Assembly (NCBI GenBank): GCA_964473645.1 | Contig: CAYYPW010000011.1 | Coordinates: forward strand, 62,001-126,000 | From: HdN1 sp964473645 | Lineage (GTDB): Bacteria; Pseudomonadota; Gammaproteobacteria; Pseudomonadales; Ketobacteraceae | Length of the DNA stretch: 64,000 bases | Direction of reading: 5' to 3' | Shown here: piece by piece, positions 1 through 8,827 of the stretch | Layout: the number at the start of each line of letters is the position of its first letter | How positions within the stretch are numbered: position 1 is the first letter of the stretch | The notes under the pieces: generated by a model | What the model was told of the DNA's origin: nothing | Seen by the model: the letters and a program-made list of their open reading frames with translations, nothing else | Database searches by the model: none | Position numbers and translations under genes: made by a program

Positions 1-536
1 AGCTTGTGCACGCGTCGCGCCGACACGCTGCCAACGAGTTATGGCTGATCATGCTGGATGCCTCTGCATCCACTGCACGCCATGGTGCGTTAAGCAAAGC
101 CAAGGGCGTGATGCGTTCGCTGTTGGCCATGGCATATCACGAGCGTATAGCGGTGGCATTGCTGGAAGCATCGGGCAATGGTCCGCAATGGCGCGCTAAA
201 GCACAACGCCCACCCAAAGTGGCAGGCCACTGGGTTGACGATATTGGCGCGGGCGGCGGCACTCCCTTGCAAGACGCACTTGCAGACGCCAGTGCGTGGT
301 TGGCACGTCGTTCGCACCGTTACCCGCAAGAAATACAACGTGTGTTTTTGCTGACAGACGGCCGTGTGCGCACCTTGCCTTCTGTGCAAATTGAGCAAGC
401 GCATGTGCTTTTAATCGACATTGAATCTGGCGCATTGCGATTGGAAAAATCACGCGCTCTGGCGACATTGCTGGATGCGAATTATGTTCATATCGATCAG
501 CTTACGGAATCTGAGTTAAGCCCAGAATTTCCCTGA
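1..536 (+). CDS. VWA-domain protein, ChlD-like chelatase subunit (5' partial)
   Basis: C-terminal part of a von Willebrand factor A protein; the frame is open to the left edge, so the true start lies outside the window. A complete MIDAS metal site is visible: DASAS near the start, the threonine of GGGTPL in the middle, and LLTDGR. This arrangement is typical of the VWA half of ChlD/BchD-type chelatase subunits. Such subunits work with an AAA+ partner (ChlI) and a large CobN-type subunit to insert cobalt or magnesium into a tetrapyrrole. Position immediately before cobO in a cobalamin locus supports a cobaltochelatase role with CobN, which would lie upstream. The family is clear; the cobalt assignment is inferred from context. 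Confidence 0.75.
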   Translation, partial: LVHASRRHAANELWLIMLDASASTARHGALSKAKGVMRSLLAMAYHERIAVALLEASGNGPQWRAKAQRPPKVAGHWVDDIGAGGGTPLQDALADASAWLARRSHRYPQEIQRVFLLTDGRVRTLPSVQIEQAHVLLIDIESGALRLEKSRALATLLDANYVHIDQLTESELSPEFP

Positions 537-557
537 ATTTTATTGAAGGACACACGA

Positions 558-987
558 ATGTCTACTGACGCCATTGATCCTGAAATCACTGTTTCTGAAA
601 CCAGCAGTCATTAACGTATGACTGAGCGCCGAAAAGTCGGTTTTGAAAAGAAACAGGCGCAAGCCACGACGGAAAAAGGACTGCTCATTGTTAATACCGG
701 CACGGGCAAAGGCAAATCGTCTTCTGCGTTTGGTGTCGGGTTGCGTGCCGTCGGTCATAAAATGAAGCTGGGTGTTGTGCAGTTTATTAAGGGCGCACAA
801 CATACGGCAGAGCGCGATATGTTTCAGCAGCTTCCTGGTGTTGATTGGCATACCATCGGCGATGGTTTCAGGTCGCCACGCACCAGAGGCACTGATTGAA
901 ATGGCAGACATGGTCAATGATATTCGACCGATTAAACACCCCTACCGCGAGCAGGGTGTGAAAGCACAGGCTGGCGTTGAATTTTAA
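558..987 (+). pseudogene. cobO: cobO, corrinoid adenosyltransferase, disrupted
   Basis: Remains of cob(I)alamin adenosyltransferase (CobO/BtuR, usually about 200 residues). An ATG at 558 follows AAGGA at 546-550 with 7 nt spacing, but an in-frame TAA stands at 612-614. Reading resumes in the same frame (ATG 618) with the P-loop GTGKGKSS and continues to a GDGF motif near 863. The sequence then jumps to the C-terminal GRHAPEALIE...HPYREQG region in the +1 frame, ending at 987. About 75-80 central residues are missing. The shared string ggtttca at the junction suggests deletion between short direct repeats. The stop could be a CAA to TAA change. An initiation at 618 would give only 93 residues, without the middle of the fold. 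An assembly error remains possible. Confidence 0.85.
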
Positions 988-1017
988 ACGGGCGAGTTAT
1001 TTTATGGCGGAATCGCA

Positions 1018-1377
1018 ATGACAGATGATCAACCTATTGATTCGAATGAACCCGTCAAACCGGTGATGGGATATTATAAGCGACATGTGCTTGTGTGTGT
1101 CGGTTCGCGTTGTACGGTGAATGGTGAATCCGAAGCCTTGTTTTCGTCATTCGGGGAAAAATTCAAAGCAGCGGGTATTGATCAGGGTGAGTTGCGCGTG
1201 AAGCGAACCCGTAGCCAATGTTTTGTCACGTGTAAGTCGGGGCCGATTCTGTGTGTGCAACCCGATGGCGTCTGGTATTACAACGTGACGCCGGAGAATC
1301 TGGATCGCATTATCAACGAGCATTTCGTTGCCGGGAAACCGGTGGAAGATTTGATCTTTCACCGGGGGCCGGGGTGA
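1018..1377 (+). CDS. (2Fe-2S) ferredoxin-domain protein of cobalamin locus
   Basis: A 119-residue thioredoxin-like 2Fe-2S ferredoxin-domain protein. Cysteines at residues 27, 32, 68 and 72 form the C-x4-C ... C-x3-C pattern that holds the cluster in this family; Cys79 is extra. Similar small proteins occur in bacterial cobalamin clusters, where a redox role in cobalt or corrin handling has been proposed but is not settled. It starts 30 nt after the cobO remnant on the same strand, so the two were probably one transcript. It converges on the cobJ gene with only 15 bp between stops. Confidence 0.8.
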   Translation: MTDDQPIDSNEPVKPVMGYYKRHVLVCVGSRCTVNGESEALFSSFGEKFKAAGIDQGELRVKRTRSQCFVTCKSGPILCVQPDGVWYYNVTPENLDRIINEHFVAGKPVEDLIFHRGPG

Positions 1378-1392
1378 TAAGCTTTGTACCCC

Positions 1393-3105
1393 CTAGTACC
1401 ACCGAGGCGTATAAACCCAATCCCCACCATCTGCACGTGGAAATCGGCATGTTTTGGATGAACCAATAATCACCATGGTGCGCATATCCACCTGTTGTGG
1501 GTGTAACGCTCCTAGTGTAGTCGTCGCCAGTGTTTCGCCGGAGCGCCCAATATCCCGCCCCAATACCACCACCGTTTCTGGCGTTCGATGTCCCGCTACT
1601 ATCTCAATCGCGCGTGACAGTTGCCAAGGACGAGCTTTCGAAATCGGATTGTAAAAAGCCAATACAAAATCCGCTTCTGCTGCAAGCGCCAGACGTTTTT
1701 CAATGACATCCCACGGCTTTAAATTGTCCGAAAGCGAAATCAGGCAGAAATCGTGACCTAACGGCGCACCTGCGCGGGCCGCGGTAGCCATTGCTGCTGT
1801 CACACCGGGAATGATGTTCAATGCCACCTGATGCCACTCAGAAGCGTCGGATGCTTGATGCAGTGCCTCCAGCACAGCCGCTGCCATCGCAAACACACCA
1901 GGGTCGCCCGATGACACCACCACCACCTTTCGCCCCTGTGCGGCCAGTTCAAATGCGTGCCTTGCACGTTGCATTTCTTCGCGGTTATCGGTGCAATGCA
2001 AAACCTGATGCGGTTTGAACGGGCCAGCCATATTGATATAGGTTTCATAACCTAGAAGGTCATCAGCATCGTCCAGCGCGCGACGTGTAGCCGGTACCAA
2101 CAATTCCGCCGCACCGGGGCCGAGTCCAATAACGGTCAGGCTGCCACGCGCTTGGCCAATCGTGGCAATATCGACGGGCATTGCGGCAATGGCAATCGCC
2201 AGATGCTCGTCCGCGAGAAGGGTTTTCACAGCATGCGGCAGCGCTTTCGCTATGATTGCCTGAGCATCCAAATATTGTGCATTGCCGAAAAATCGTAGAG
2301 GAACATTCAATAGCTTTGAAACGTCTTGTAGTTCTGCATGAGCCATATGGCGATTTTCAGCAACGATACAGGCTACAGCTTTTTCAGCTAGCCCCGCATC
2401 ATATAGAGCACGCTGTAATTTCTCGGTTAGTCCTGCATCTGGGTCTTTGACCGCAATGACGACGCAACGCGGGTGTATCAATAATTCCTCCTGACAGGGT
2501 GAACGCAATGTGGGCGTTACATATATGCAATGACGTGCGTTGTTATCCAGTGTCAGGTTAGCCAATTGCAGCCAGGGCGCGTCGCCCTCAATGTGTACGC
2601 GTTCACCGGCCAGCAGATCAGAGACAAACCGTTTGCCTTGTTCAATATCGTCGAGCACATAACCGAACGGTGGATTTAACAGGCATGTGCCGAAGCGCAA
2701 TTCGCCGCTGGTAGTAATGGCAGGCGCAACCGATAACGTGTTACCCAGGTGGCGAGCCAGTGCATTTACGCCGCTTATTCCACCCAGTAGCGGGACAACC
2801 GCGCTACCGTCTTCAGCGACGGCAAGCACAGGGGGTTCATTGCCCTTTTTCTGTAACGCGGGTGCCAGGGTGCGAATGACGATGCCTGCAGCGCACAGTG
2901 CAATTAATGGCGTGTTGCGTTGGTAGAGCGCGCGTACTGTGTCACCAAAATTGTCGAATGCGGTGTCTGCACCGAGCACGCGCCCATGCAGGCCATAGAT
3001 ATGTGCATTGAGAAATACCTCCTGCACACGTCGGGCTGTGTTTAATCCAGATTGATTCAACACAATGATCGCTGGTGCTGCGTTTTGGGTCGCATCGAAT
3101 GTCAT
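1393..3105 (-). CDS. cobJ: CbiG-CobJ fusion: cobalt-precorrin-5A hydrolase / precorrin-3B C17-methyltransferase
   Basis: A 570-residue two-part protein. Residues about 10-310 resemble CbiG: the N-terminal domain ends in the GGISGVNALA motif near 110, followed by a central region. Residues about 322-570 are a SAM-dependent corrin methyltransferase of the CobJ/CbiH type, starting with VIGLGPG and carrying SSGDPGVF and a proline-rich FYNPISKARPWQ segment. CobJ methylates C17 and drives ring contraction. The ATG at 3105 overlaps the cobI stop as ATGA, so I prefer it to the upstream codon at 3123. It is the last gene of the cobG-cobH-cobI-cobJ operon. Confidence 0.92.
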   Translation of the reverse strand: MTFDATQNAAPAIIVLNQSGLNTARRVQEVFLNAHIYGLHGRVLGADTAFDNFGDTVRALYQRNTPLIALCAAGIVIRTLAPALQKKGNEPPVLAVAEDGSAVVPLLGGISGVNALARHLGNTLSVAPAITTSGELRFGTCLLNPPFGYVLDDIEQGKRFVSDLLAGERVHIEGDAPWLQLANLTLDNNARHCIYVTPTLRSPCQEELLIHPRCVVIAVKDPDAGLTEKLQRALYDAGLAEKAVACIVAENRHMAHAELQDVSKLLNVPLRFFGNAQYLDAQAIIAKALPHAVKTLLADEHLAIAIAAMPVDIATIGQARGSLTVIGLGPGAAELLVPATRRALDDADDLLGYETYINMAGPFKPHQVLHCTDNREEMQRARHAFELAAQGRKVVVVSSGDPGVFAMAAAVLEALHQASDASEWHQVALNIIPGVTAAMATAARAGAPLGHDFCLISLSDNLKPWDVIEKRLALAAEADFVLAFYNPISKARPWQLSRAIEIVAGHRTPETVVVLGRDIGRSGETLATTTLGALHPQQVDMRTMVIIGSSKTCRFPRADGGDWVYTPRWY

Positions 3106-3842
3106 GCTGCGCCACCTTGCCATTTTTCACCGGGCACCACGATCAACGAAAAATAGGGCGAGGCCATTGGGTCAACTTCATCAAGTGGAACGATGCGCTG
3201 GTTACGCATGGTGGCGCGTTCAACATAAAGCGCCCGCTGTGCCAGCCCCAGCTCGTCAAGCACTGCTCGCACTTTATGAAAATTTCGGCCCAGTTTCATA
3301 ATGACTGCAGCATCAGAGGCACCCAGGCGGCGTTTCAACTCATCCTCAGACAAAACGCCTGATAACACGGTGAGTGTCTGGTTGCGATACACCAGTGGTG
3401 TGCTCAATACCGCAGTGCCTCCCAGCATCGAACATACACCGGGCACTACATCGGTTGCATACTGTGGTGCAAGGCGATCATGCAAATACATATAGGAACC
3501 GTAAAAAAACGGGTCACCTTCGCAAATGACCGCAACATCCCGGCCGTTGTCGAGGTGTTCGCCAAGCTTGACCGCAGCGGTATCATAGAAATCGCTGATG
3601 ATGGTTTCATAGCAGAGCGGTGGTTCTAGTTTTTCGGTGGTAACGGGGTAGACGAGCGGCATAAGCTCCTGCTTGTCGTGCAGGAAATCCTCGATAATGG
3701 TAAACGAGTTGCTCTTTTTCCCTTTGGCAACGAAATAAGCCACGACAGGAGCAGCGCGTAGCAGGCGCAAGGCTTTCACTGTAATTAATTCCGGGTCACC
3801 GGGGCCGACCCCCAATCCGAAAACGCGTCCTTTGGGTTGCAT
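3102..3842 (-). CDS. cobI: Precorrin-2 C20-methyltransferase
   Basis: 246-residue SAM-dependent methyltransferase of the CobI/CbiL group. The N-terminal FGLGVGPGDPELIT loop and the central CEGDPFFYGSYMYL motif are diagnostic; a C-terminal VVPGEKW follows. It adds the C20 methyl group to precorrin-2, the first committed step towards the corrin ring. ATG 3842 is chosen because GGAG lies 9 nt upstream; a TTG at 3857 also keeps the frame open. It begins 15 nt after cobH and shares ATGA with cobJ, consistent with tight operon coupling. Confidence 0.93.
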   Translation of the reverse strand: MQPKGRVFGLGVGPGDPELITVKALRLLRAAPVVAYFVAKGKKSNSFTIIEDFLHDKQELMPLVYPVTTEKLEPPLCYETIISDFYDTAAVKLGEHLDNGRDVAVICEGDPFFYGSYMYLHDRLAPQYATDVVPGVCSMLGGTAVLSTPLVYRNQTLTVLSGVLSEDELKRRLGASDAAVIMKLGRNFHKVRAVLDELGLAQRALYVERATMRNQRIVPLDEVDPMASPYFSLIVVPGEKWQGGAA

Positions 3843-3857
3843 GTGCAATATCTCCAA

Positions 3858-4484
3858 TTATTCTGTTTCTGTGGCAAGGGCGTTGACTGCGGCGGCGGCC
3901 ATCGCGCTGCCGCCTCGGCGCCCGCGCGCGATCACATAGGGTACGCCGCGTGAATCGGCAGCCAGCATGTCTTTGGATTCAGCCGCACCAATAAATCCAA
4001 CCGGAAAGCCTAAAATCAACGCCGGCTTAGGGGCGCCTGCATCGAGCATTTCCAACAAATAGAACAAGGCTGTGGGCGCATTACCGATAACCACAATGCT
4101 GTCTTTGAGATGCTCTCTCCACAGTTCTAACGCCACTGCTGAGCGGGTGTTCGCGCGTTCGCGTGCCAGGGTCGGGACACGTTCATCGTGCAGCGTACAA
4201 ATGATGCGGTTATCCGCGGGCAGGCGTGCGCGTGTAATGCCTTCTGCCACCATGCGGGCGTCGCATAAAATCGGTGCGCCTTGCGCAAGTGCTTGTCGCC
4301 CGGCAACACCGGCACCGGCAGAAAAGCGTAAATCCGCCACTACATCGACCATGCCGCATGCATGTATCACGCGAACAGCAAGCTTTTCGAGATCAGCGGG
4401 AATCGCAGATAAATCGGCTTCACGGCGGATGGTGGCAAAGGATTGGCGATAGATTTCCTGGCCGTCGCGAATATAGTCAATCAT
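3858..4484 (-). CDS. cobH: Precorrin-8X methylmutase
   Basis: 208-residue CobH/CbiC enzyme, normal length for the family. It moves the C11 methyl group to C12 to give hydrogenobyrinic acid. The HACGM segment near residue 42 carries the catalytic histidine; the later VIGNAPTALF and GFPVGFIGAAESK segments are family signatures. Its ATG overlaps the cobG stop by 4 nt (ATGA), showing translational coupling. The start MIDYIRDG is typical of this family. Confidence 0.95.
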   Translation of the reverse strand: MIDYIRDGQEIYRQSFATIRREADLSAIPADLEKLAVRVIHACGMVDVVADLRFSAGAGVAGRQALAQGAPILCDARMVAEGITRARLPADNRIICTLHDERVPTLARERANTRSAVALELWREHLKDSIVVIGNAPTALFYLLEMLDAGAPKPALILGFPVGFIGAAESKDMLAADSRGVPYVIARGRRGGSAMAAAAVNALATETE

Positions 4485-6067
4485 CGGTTGCGTTCCTGTG
4501 CCGCGTGGGTTTTGAATAAATCATTCAACAAGGTGGCTGCATGTTCTATGGATATGCTGCTCTCGATAAGCGTGCCAAATCCTTGCGTATTGCCTGAGTG
4601 CATCAACTCTTTTTGCATGAACTCTTTGTTCATGAATAATGAATAACAGCCGATTTCGGTGGCAAGTAGGGTAAAGGGGGCCGTGTGGGCAGCCGCGCAG
4701 GAGCGTTGGCAGCCGGTCAAATGAACGCCGGGAAGAGGGCTGACACTCTCAGGTCTTTCTACCTGCAAATAGCTTGCTAGGCGCAATGCATCCTGTTTGG
4801 TGTCTGCCAATCCTTTTGCGCAACCCACGCTGCCTGTGCAGGCAATAATTTGCGTTAGTGGATCAGTGGTGTCTGTATACAAGTGTAAGGCATGCAGATC
4901 ACTTAATAGCACTGTGGCACGGGCGGCAGGAATATTTCGTAGCAATAGACTTTGCCACGGCGTTACCCTCAGGCTTGCTTCTTCAATCGTATCAACAAGC
5001 GCGAGTATGCCGCGCATCTGATGGGTGCTGAGGCGGCCCAATGCAGGCGTTATGCCAATCTGGACACACCCATCGTTGTGTTGTGGCAATATCCCCAAGG
5101 GGGTGTCCTGGGTGACGCTACGGCGTCTCCAATGGCTAATCTCCGCATCCGTTGACAATGAAAAATCCAGACGCCGCTGAACCGATTGTAAAAAATCCGC
5201 GATTGGCAGCTGCGTTTCAATATTATCGCCCAGCAAATGACGCATGCGCGTTTGCCCCGGCTGAACCAAATCTAAAAATGTGTGCAGTAACGCGTCCACC
5301 AATAACGGTACCTGTGTGGGCGTCACGGTGCCGAGCGCTGCATCGTCATGTGTAGTCGTCTGGGGTGGGCACCCTGCCAATCCGAATGCAAATAGAACCC
5401 CTTGCGAAGAGGGCAGTGCTGAAAGCCAGATGTCATGCGGATGTTGCAGCATGGCAATACGCTCACCGCCATCAAGCAGCACGGCAAACTTGGCGGACAG
5501 AGCATGAAAACGTGGTTGCTGCTGTAGCTGCATCAGGAGTTGTCTGGCGAGTGGCGTAACATCAAATATCGCATCGGGATCTACGCCAGCCGCTGGGCTA
5601 ATCATCAAATTGCGAATATCATCGGCACCGCTGATGATATCCGTGGGCAGGTGTTCACCCGCGAGGTCGGGGCCAAGGCCTGCGGCCAACAATCCCTGTA
5701 CCATGGCATCGACATCTGGCAGGCGTACCGCACGAATTTGTATATTGGCGCGGTTGGTAAGTTCGAGCGCGGCATTGGCGAATTGGTCGGCAGCATCGGC
5801 CAAGGCGAGTGCCTGCGTGGAGTTCAACGCGCCACCGGCCAGTTTGATGCGGCAAATACCGCCATCGAGGGCGGGCACGATGCGCAGTAAGCCGGGGCAG
5901 GCCGATGCAGGTTTCTCGCGGGTCGTTAACGGGTGGCTGGCAATGTCGATGCACGATGGGTCTTTGCTAGAAAGACTATTGCTCGAAAGATCTTTGCACG
6001 AAGGTTGCGTATTGAATTCGGTATTCACGGAGTCATCCACGACAATATCGCAAAGACCCGTTTCCAA
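4481..6067 (-). CDS. cobG: Precorrin-3B synthase (oxygen-dependent)
   Basis: 528-residue member of the sulfite/nitrite reductase-like family. CTGSVGCAKG and GCQRSCA near the C-terminus supply the cysteines for the iron-sulfur/haem site. CobG uses molecular oxygen to make precorrin-3B, the hallmark of the aerobic cobalamin route. It is first in the operon behind a cobalamin riboswitch. The start is uncertain: TTG 6067 lies directly after an in-frame TGA at 6071-6073, and GTG 6040 is another choice. Two short repeat tracts add residues outside the core: Ser/Lys/Asp-rich residues about 21-41, encoded by four 15-bp units, and an FMxKE-type repeat near residues 474-488. Confidence 0.9.
   Translation of the reverse strand: METGLCDIVVDDSVNTEFNTQPSCKDLSSNSLSSKDPSCIDIASHPLTTREKPASACPGLLRIVPALDGGICRIKLAGGALNSTQALALADAADQFANAALELTNRANIQIRAVRLPDVDAMVQGLLAAGLGPDLAGEHLPTDIISGADDIRNLMISPAAGVDPDAIFDVTPLARQLLMQLQQQPRFHALSAKFAVLLDGGERIAMLQHPHDIWLSALPSSQGVLFAFGLAGCPPQTTTHDDAALGTVTPTQVPLLVDALLHTFLDLVQPGQTRMRHLLGDNIETQLPIADFLQSVQRRLDFSLSTDAEISHWRRRSVTQDTPLGILPQHNDGCVQIGITPALGRLSTHQMRGILALVDTIEEASLRVTPWQSLLLRNIPAARATVLLSDLHALHLYTDTTDPLTQIIACTGSVGCAKGLADTKQDALRLASYLQVERPESVSPLPGVHLTGCQRSCAAAHTAPFTLLATEIGCYSLFMNKEFMQKELMHSGNTQGFGTLIESSISIEHAATLLNDLFKTHAAQERNR
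4602..4646. repeat. 15-bp imperfect tandem repeat inside cobG, C-terminal end
   Basis: Units at 4602-4616 and 4617-4631 match at most positions (CAT[C/G]AACTCTTT core). A third, more diverged unit at 4632-4646 keeps CATGAA. The unit length is a multiple of three, so the reading frame of cobG is kept and the protein gains an FMNKE/FMQKE/LMHS string. Confidence 0.6.
5946..6005. repeat. 15-bp imperfect tandem repeat inside cobG, N-terminal end
   Basis: Four consecutive 15-bp units at 5946, 5961, 5976 and 5991 share a T-C-x-x-TGC-x-CGAA-type core (for example TCTTTGCTAGAAAGA and TCTTTGCACGAAGGT). They fall in the variable N-terminal extension of CobG and keep the frame, encoding a Ser/Lys/Asp-rich segment. 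Confidence 0.65.
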
Positions 6068-6135
6068 TCGTCAGCAATTAGCGATGCGATGACGATCTGG
6101 CACCGGTGCACCCCGCCCGATGTTGGATTTGCGAC

Positions 6136-6305
6136 TGGTGTCGGCGACAGGTTTCCTGGCTGGCAGGTTGTCGTTTATCGCGGCCTTCCCGGCGCGTGGT
6201 GACACGTCTGCCAGTGGCCAGTCTGCGATAAACTCGCTGCATACAGTTGCGGGGGCAGCTACGGTAGACCGTATTCCCTCTTCGGCCCGGCAGTGGCTGG
6301 GCATC
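6136..6305 (-). promoter_or_regulatory. Cobalamin riboswitch upstream of cobG
   Basis: On the minus strand the classic conserved blocks occur in order: GAAGAGGGAATACGGT, GCTGCCCCCGCAACTGTA, GCCACTGG, CGGGAAGGC and the B12 box CAGCCAGGAAACCTGTC (6145-6162). The aptamer ends about 70 nt before the cobG start, leaving room for an expression platform. Binding of adenosylcobalamin would be expected to switch off cobG-cobH-cobI-cobJ. The opposite operon starting with cobL has no second aptamer that I can see. This element also fills most of the 316-bp cobG-cobL divergent gap. Confidence 0.93.
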
Positions 6306-6383
6306 GTCGACGGCGGGATTATACCTGTTTTACCAGAGCGTATTGACTCTTTTTTCTACGAGCACCGGCACGAGAACAAATTG

Positions 6384-7652
6384 ATGGAACAGTGGTTGAC
6401 CATAGTAGGCATAGGCGAGGACGGTTTAGCGGGGCTGAGTGATTTTGCTCGACAGGTGTTGAACGATGCGCATCTGATTATTGGCAGCCCGCGTCAATTG
6501 GCATTTCTACCTCAGCGTCTGCAGGTTCACTATCAACCATGGCCGAGCCCCTTTTCACTGGCACCTGTGTTGGCTGCACGGGGCACACCCGTGTGTGTGC
6601 TGGCCAGTGGCGATCCGATGTTTTTCGGTGTTGGCGCCACCTTGACCCAGCAATTTTCGCCCGCTGAGATGCGTGTGATACCGGCAGTGTCGTCTTGCAG
6701 CTGGGCGGCTGCCCGCTTGGGGTGGGCGTTACAAGATGTGCAAATTTTATCGTTGGTGGCGCGCCCATTGGCGGTTTTGCACCGTTATTTGTATGCTGGC
6801 GCGCGCATATTGCTACTGGCCAATGATGGTCGCAGTGCCGCCGCAGTGGCGTCGCTGTTAAATGAACGCGGGTTTGGCGCAAGCAAAATAACAGTATTAT
6901 CGCATCTGGGTGGGCCGCAAGAACAACGGTGTGACGTAGTGGCGCAGCAATGGGCAATGACAGCTACACCTGATCTTAGCGTGATTGCGGTCGAGGTTGC
7001 GACTGCCAGTGTGAATGATTCGGATAACGCTAATGCGCACGGTGGCTATGCCCGCGGCGGCGATGCAGGCTTGACGTTATCAGGCGGATTGCCATTGACG
7101 CCAGGGCTGCCTGATAGCGCCTACCGTCATGATGGACAACTCACCAAGCGGGATGTGCGTGCGATTACACTAGCACGCTTGTCGCCGCATCCCGGTGCAT
7201 TGCTGTGGGATGTCGGGGCGGGCTGCGGCTCGATTGGTATCGAGTGGATGCGCAGCCATCCGCTGTGTCGTGCCATTGCCATCGAGGCTAACGCAGATCG
7301 GCAAGCCTTGATTGAATACAACAGTGTTGCACTGGGCGCACCGGGCTTACAGTTGGTGCGAGGTGCCGCGCCAGAGGCGTTGATCGGACTCGCTCCGCCA
7401 GATGCGATTTTTATTGGCGGAGGGGTAACGGTGCCCGGCGTGCTGGACGCCTGTTGGTCGCAGTTGCGCAGCGGCGGTCGATTGGTGGCAAACGCGGTGA
7501 CCGTGCAAAGTGAAATGGCATTGTGTGCCTGGCGTGATCGTCATGGTGGTGAGCTGCTACGCATCGATGTGTCACACACGCAGCCACTCGGTAAATTCGA
7601 TGTCTGGCGCAGCGCGTTACCCATTACGCTGCTCGAAGTCTGCAAGCTGTGA
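6384..7652 (+). CDS. cobL: Precorrin-6Y C5,15-methyltransferase (decarboxylating)
   Basis: 422-residue CobL, a fusion of CbiE-like and CbiT-like methyltransferases. The N-terminal half starts VGIGEDGL and carries ASGDPMFFGVG; the C-terminal half has the SAM-binding DVGAGCGSIGIEW loop near residue 276. It methylates C5 and C15 and removes the C12 acetate carboxyl. The open frame extends to 6120, but that stretch lies over the antisense riboswitch; the ATG at 6384 gives the family start (MEQWLTIVGIG). A Gly/Asn/Asp-rich linker separates the two domains. Confidence 0.93.
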   Translation: MEQWLTIVGIGEDGLAGLSDFARQVLNDAHLIIGSPRQLAFLPQRLQVHYQPWPSPFSLAPVLAARGTPVCVLASGDPMFFGVGATLTQQFSPAEMRVIPAVSSCSWAAARLGWALQDVQILSLVARPLAVLHRYLYAGARILLLANDGRSAAAVASLLNERGFGASKITVLSHLGGPQEQRCDVVAQQWAMTATPDLSVIAVEVATASVNDSDNANAHGGYARGGDAGLTLSGGLPLTPGLPDSAYRHDGQLTKRDVRAITLARLSPHPGALLWDVGAGCGSIGIEWMRSHPLCRAIAIEANADRQALIEYNSVALGAPGLQLVRGAAPEALIGLAPPDAIFIGGGVTVPGVLDACWSQLRSGGRLVANAVTVQSEMALCAWRDRHGGELLRIDVSHTQPLGKFDVWRSALPITLLEVCKL

Positions 7653-7732
7653 TAGCCTAGAACCTCTGAATAACAGCTACGCTTGCACGTACAAGTGATC
7701 GGCGATCCTGTAAAAATCGGCTCAAAATCCTC

Positions 7733-8827
7733 ATGCGCGACGAAACCCCGGAACAAGCAAGCCCTTTACGCAGTGGATACACGACGGGTAGCTGTGCAAC
7801 CGCGACCAGTTTGGCGGCGGCTCGCTATTTGTTGAGTGGCATCGCGAGTGATTGCGTTGAAATCATTTTACCCAAAGGGCAACGTGTTCTGTTTGCATTG
7901 GAATTTTGCCGTCGCACCGATGCCGGTGCAGAAGCATCGACACGCAAGGATGCGGGCGATGACCCCGATGTAACCCATGGTGCGCTGGTGTTTGCGCGTG
8001 TTTTATTATCGACAATGCCGGGCATTCGATTTTACGCGGGCCCTGGTGTGGGAACGGTTACCTTGCCCGGATTATCGTTGCCGGTGGGTGAACCGGCCAT
8101 CAACCCGGTTCCGCGTCGTATGATCAGCGATCACCTCACGGCACTTGCCAGCGAGTTTGCGTATAACGGTGGCTTTGAGGTAAGCATCGGCATCGAAAAC
8201 GGCGAAGCTCTGGCGCTTAAAACCATGAATGGGCGCCTGGGCATTCAGGGTGGCTTGTCGATTCTCGGAACAACCGGCATTGTGCGGCCGTTTTCATGTT
8301 CGGCCTATATTGCCTCAATACAACAAGGCATCGACGTGGCCAAAGCCAATGGTTTCACCCATCTTGCCGCATGTACCGGTAACGCCAGTGAAGATGCCAT
8401 GCGTGCACGCTATCATCTTGCTGACACTGCCTTGATTGAAATGGGTGACTTCGTCGGCGCGGTGTTAAAGCATGTGCGCAAAGCGCCGGTACAAAAACTC
8501 AGTGTGTGTGGCGGTTTCGGCAAAATCAGTAAATTGGCAGCCGGGCACCTTGATTTGCACAGTCGGCATTCCAGTATCGATTTGCCTTTGTTGGCGCAGT
8601 GGGCGGCGTCACTTGGTGCGTCAAAACAACTGCAAACAGAGATTAGCGCGGCCAATACCAGTCAACAGGCGCTGGTGATGGCGCGCGACGCCGGGATTAA
8701 TCTGGGCAATGAGGTGTGTCGGTACGCGTTGACGTTTGCGCGTAGCATTGTGCCCGCCGCTGTTGAGCTGGAAGTCTTTGCCATTGATCGGCAAGGTACT
8801 ATTGTTGGCGAAGCGAGCGAATCATGA
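7733..8827 (+). CDS. cbiD: Cobalt-precorrin-5B C1-methyltransferase
   Basis: 364-residue CbiD. The N-terminal LRSGYTTGSCATA motif is diagnostic, and the GGFGKISKLAAGH segment near residue 260 also fits. It methylates C1 of the ring. In classical aerobic systems this step is done by CobF, so CbiD replaces CobF here, as in Pseudomonas. Its last codons overlap cobK by ATGA. An 80-bp gap separates it from cobL with no obvious terminator, so it is probably the same transcript. Confidence 0.93.
   Translation: MRDETPEQASPLRSGYTTGSCATATSLAAARYLLSGIASDCVEIILPKGQRVLFALEFCRRTDAGAEASTRKDAGDDPDVTHGALVFARVLLSTMPGIRFYAGPGVGTVTLPGLSLPVGEPAINPVPRRMISDHLTALASEFAYNGGFEVSIGIENGEALALKTMNGRLGIQGGLSILGTTGIVRPFSCSAYIASIQQGIDVAKANGFTHLAACTGNASEDAMRARYHLADTALIEMGDFVGAVLKHVRKAPVQKLSVCGGFGKISKLAAGHLDLHSRHSSIDLPLLAQWAASLGASKQLQTEISAANTSQQALVMARDAGINLGNEVCRYALTFARSIVPAAVELEVFAIDRQGTIVGEASES

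Noticed and set aside
6120..6383. Extended CobL N-terminus from 6120
   Set aside because: The extra 88 residues overlie the antisense riboswitch and do not resemble CobL, whose family start is at 6384.
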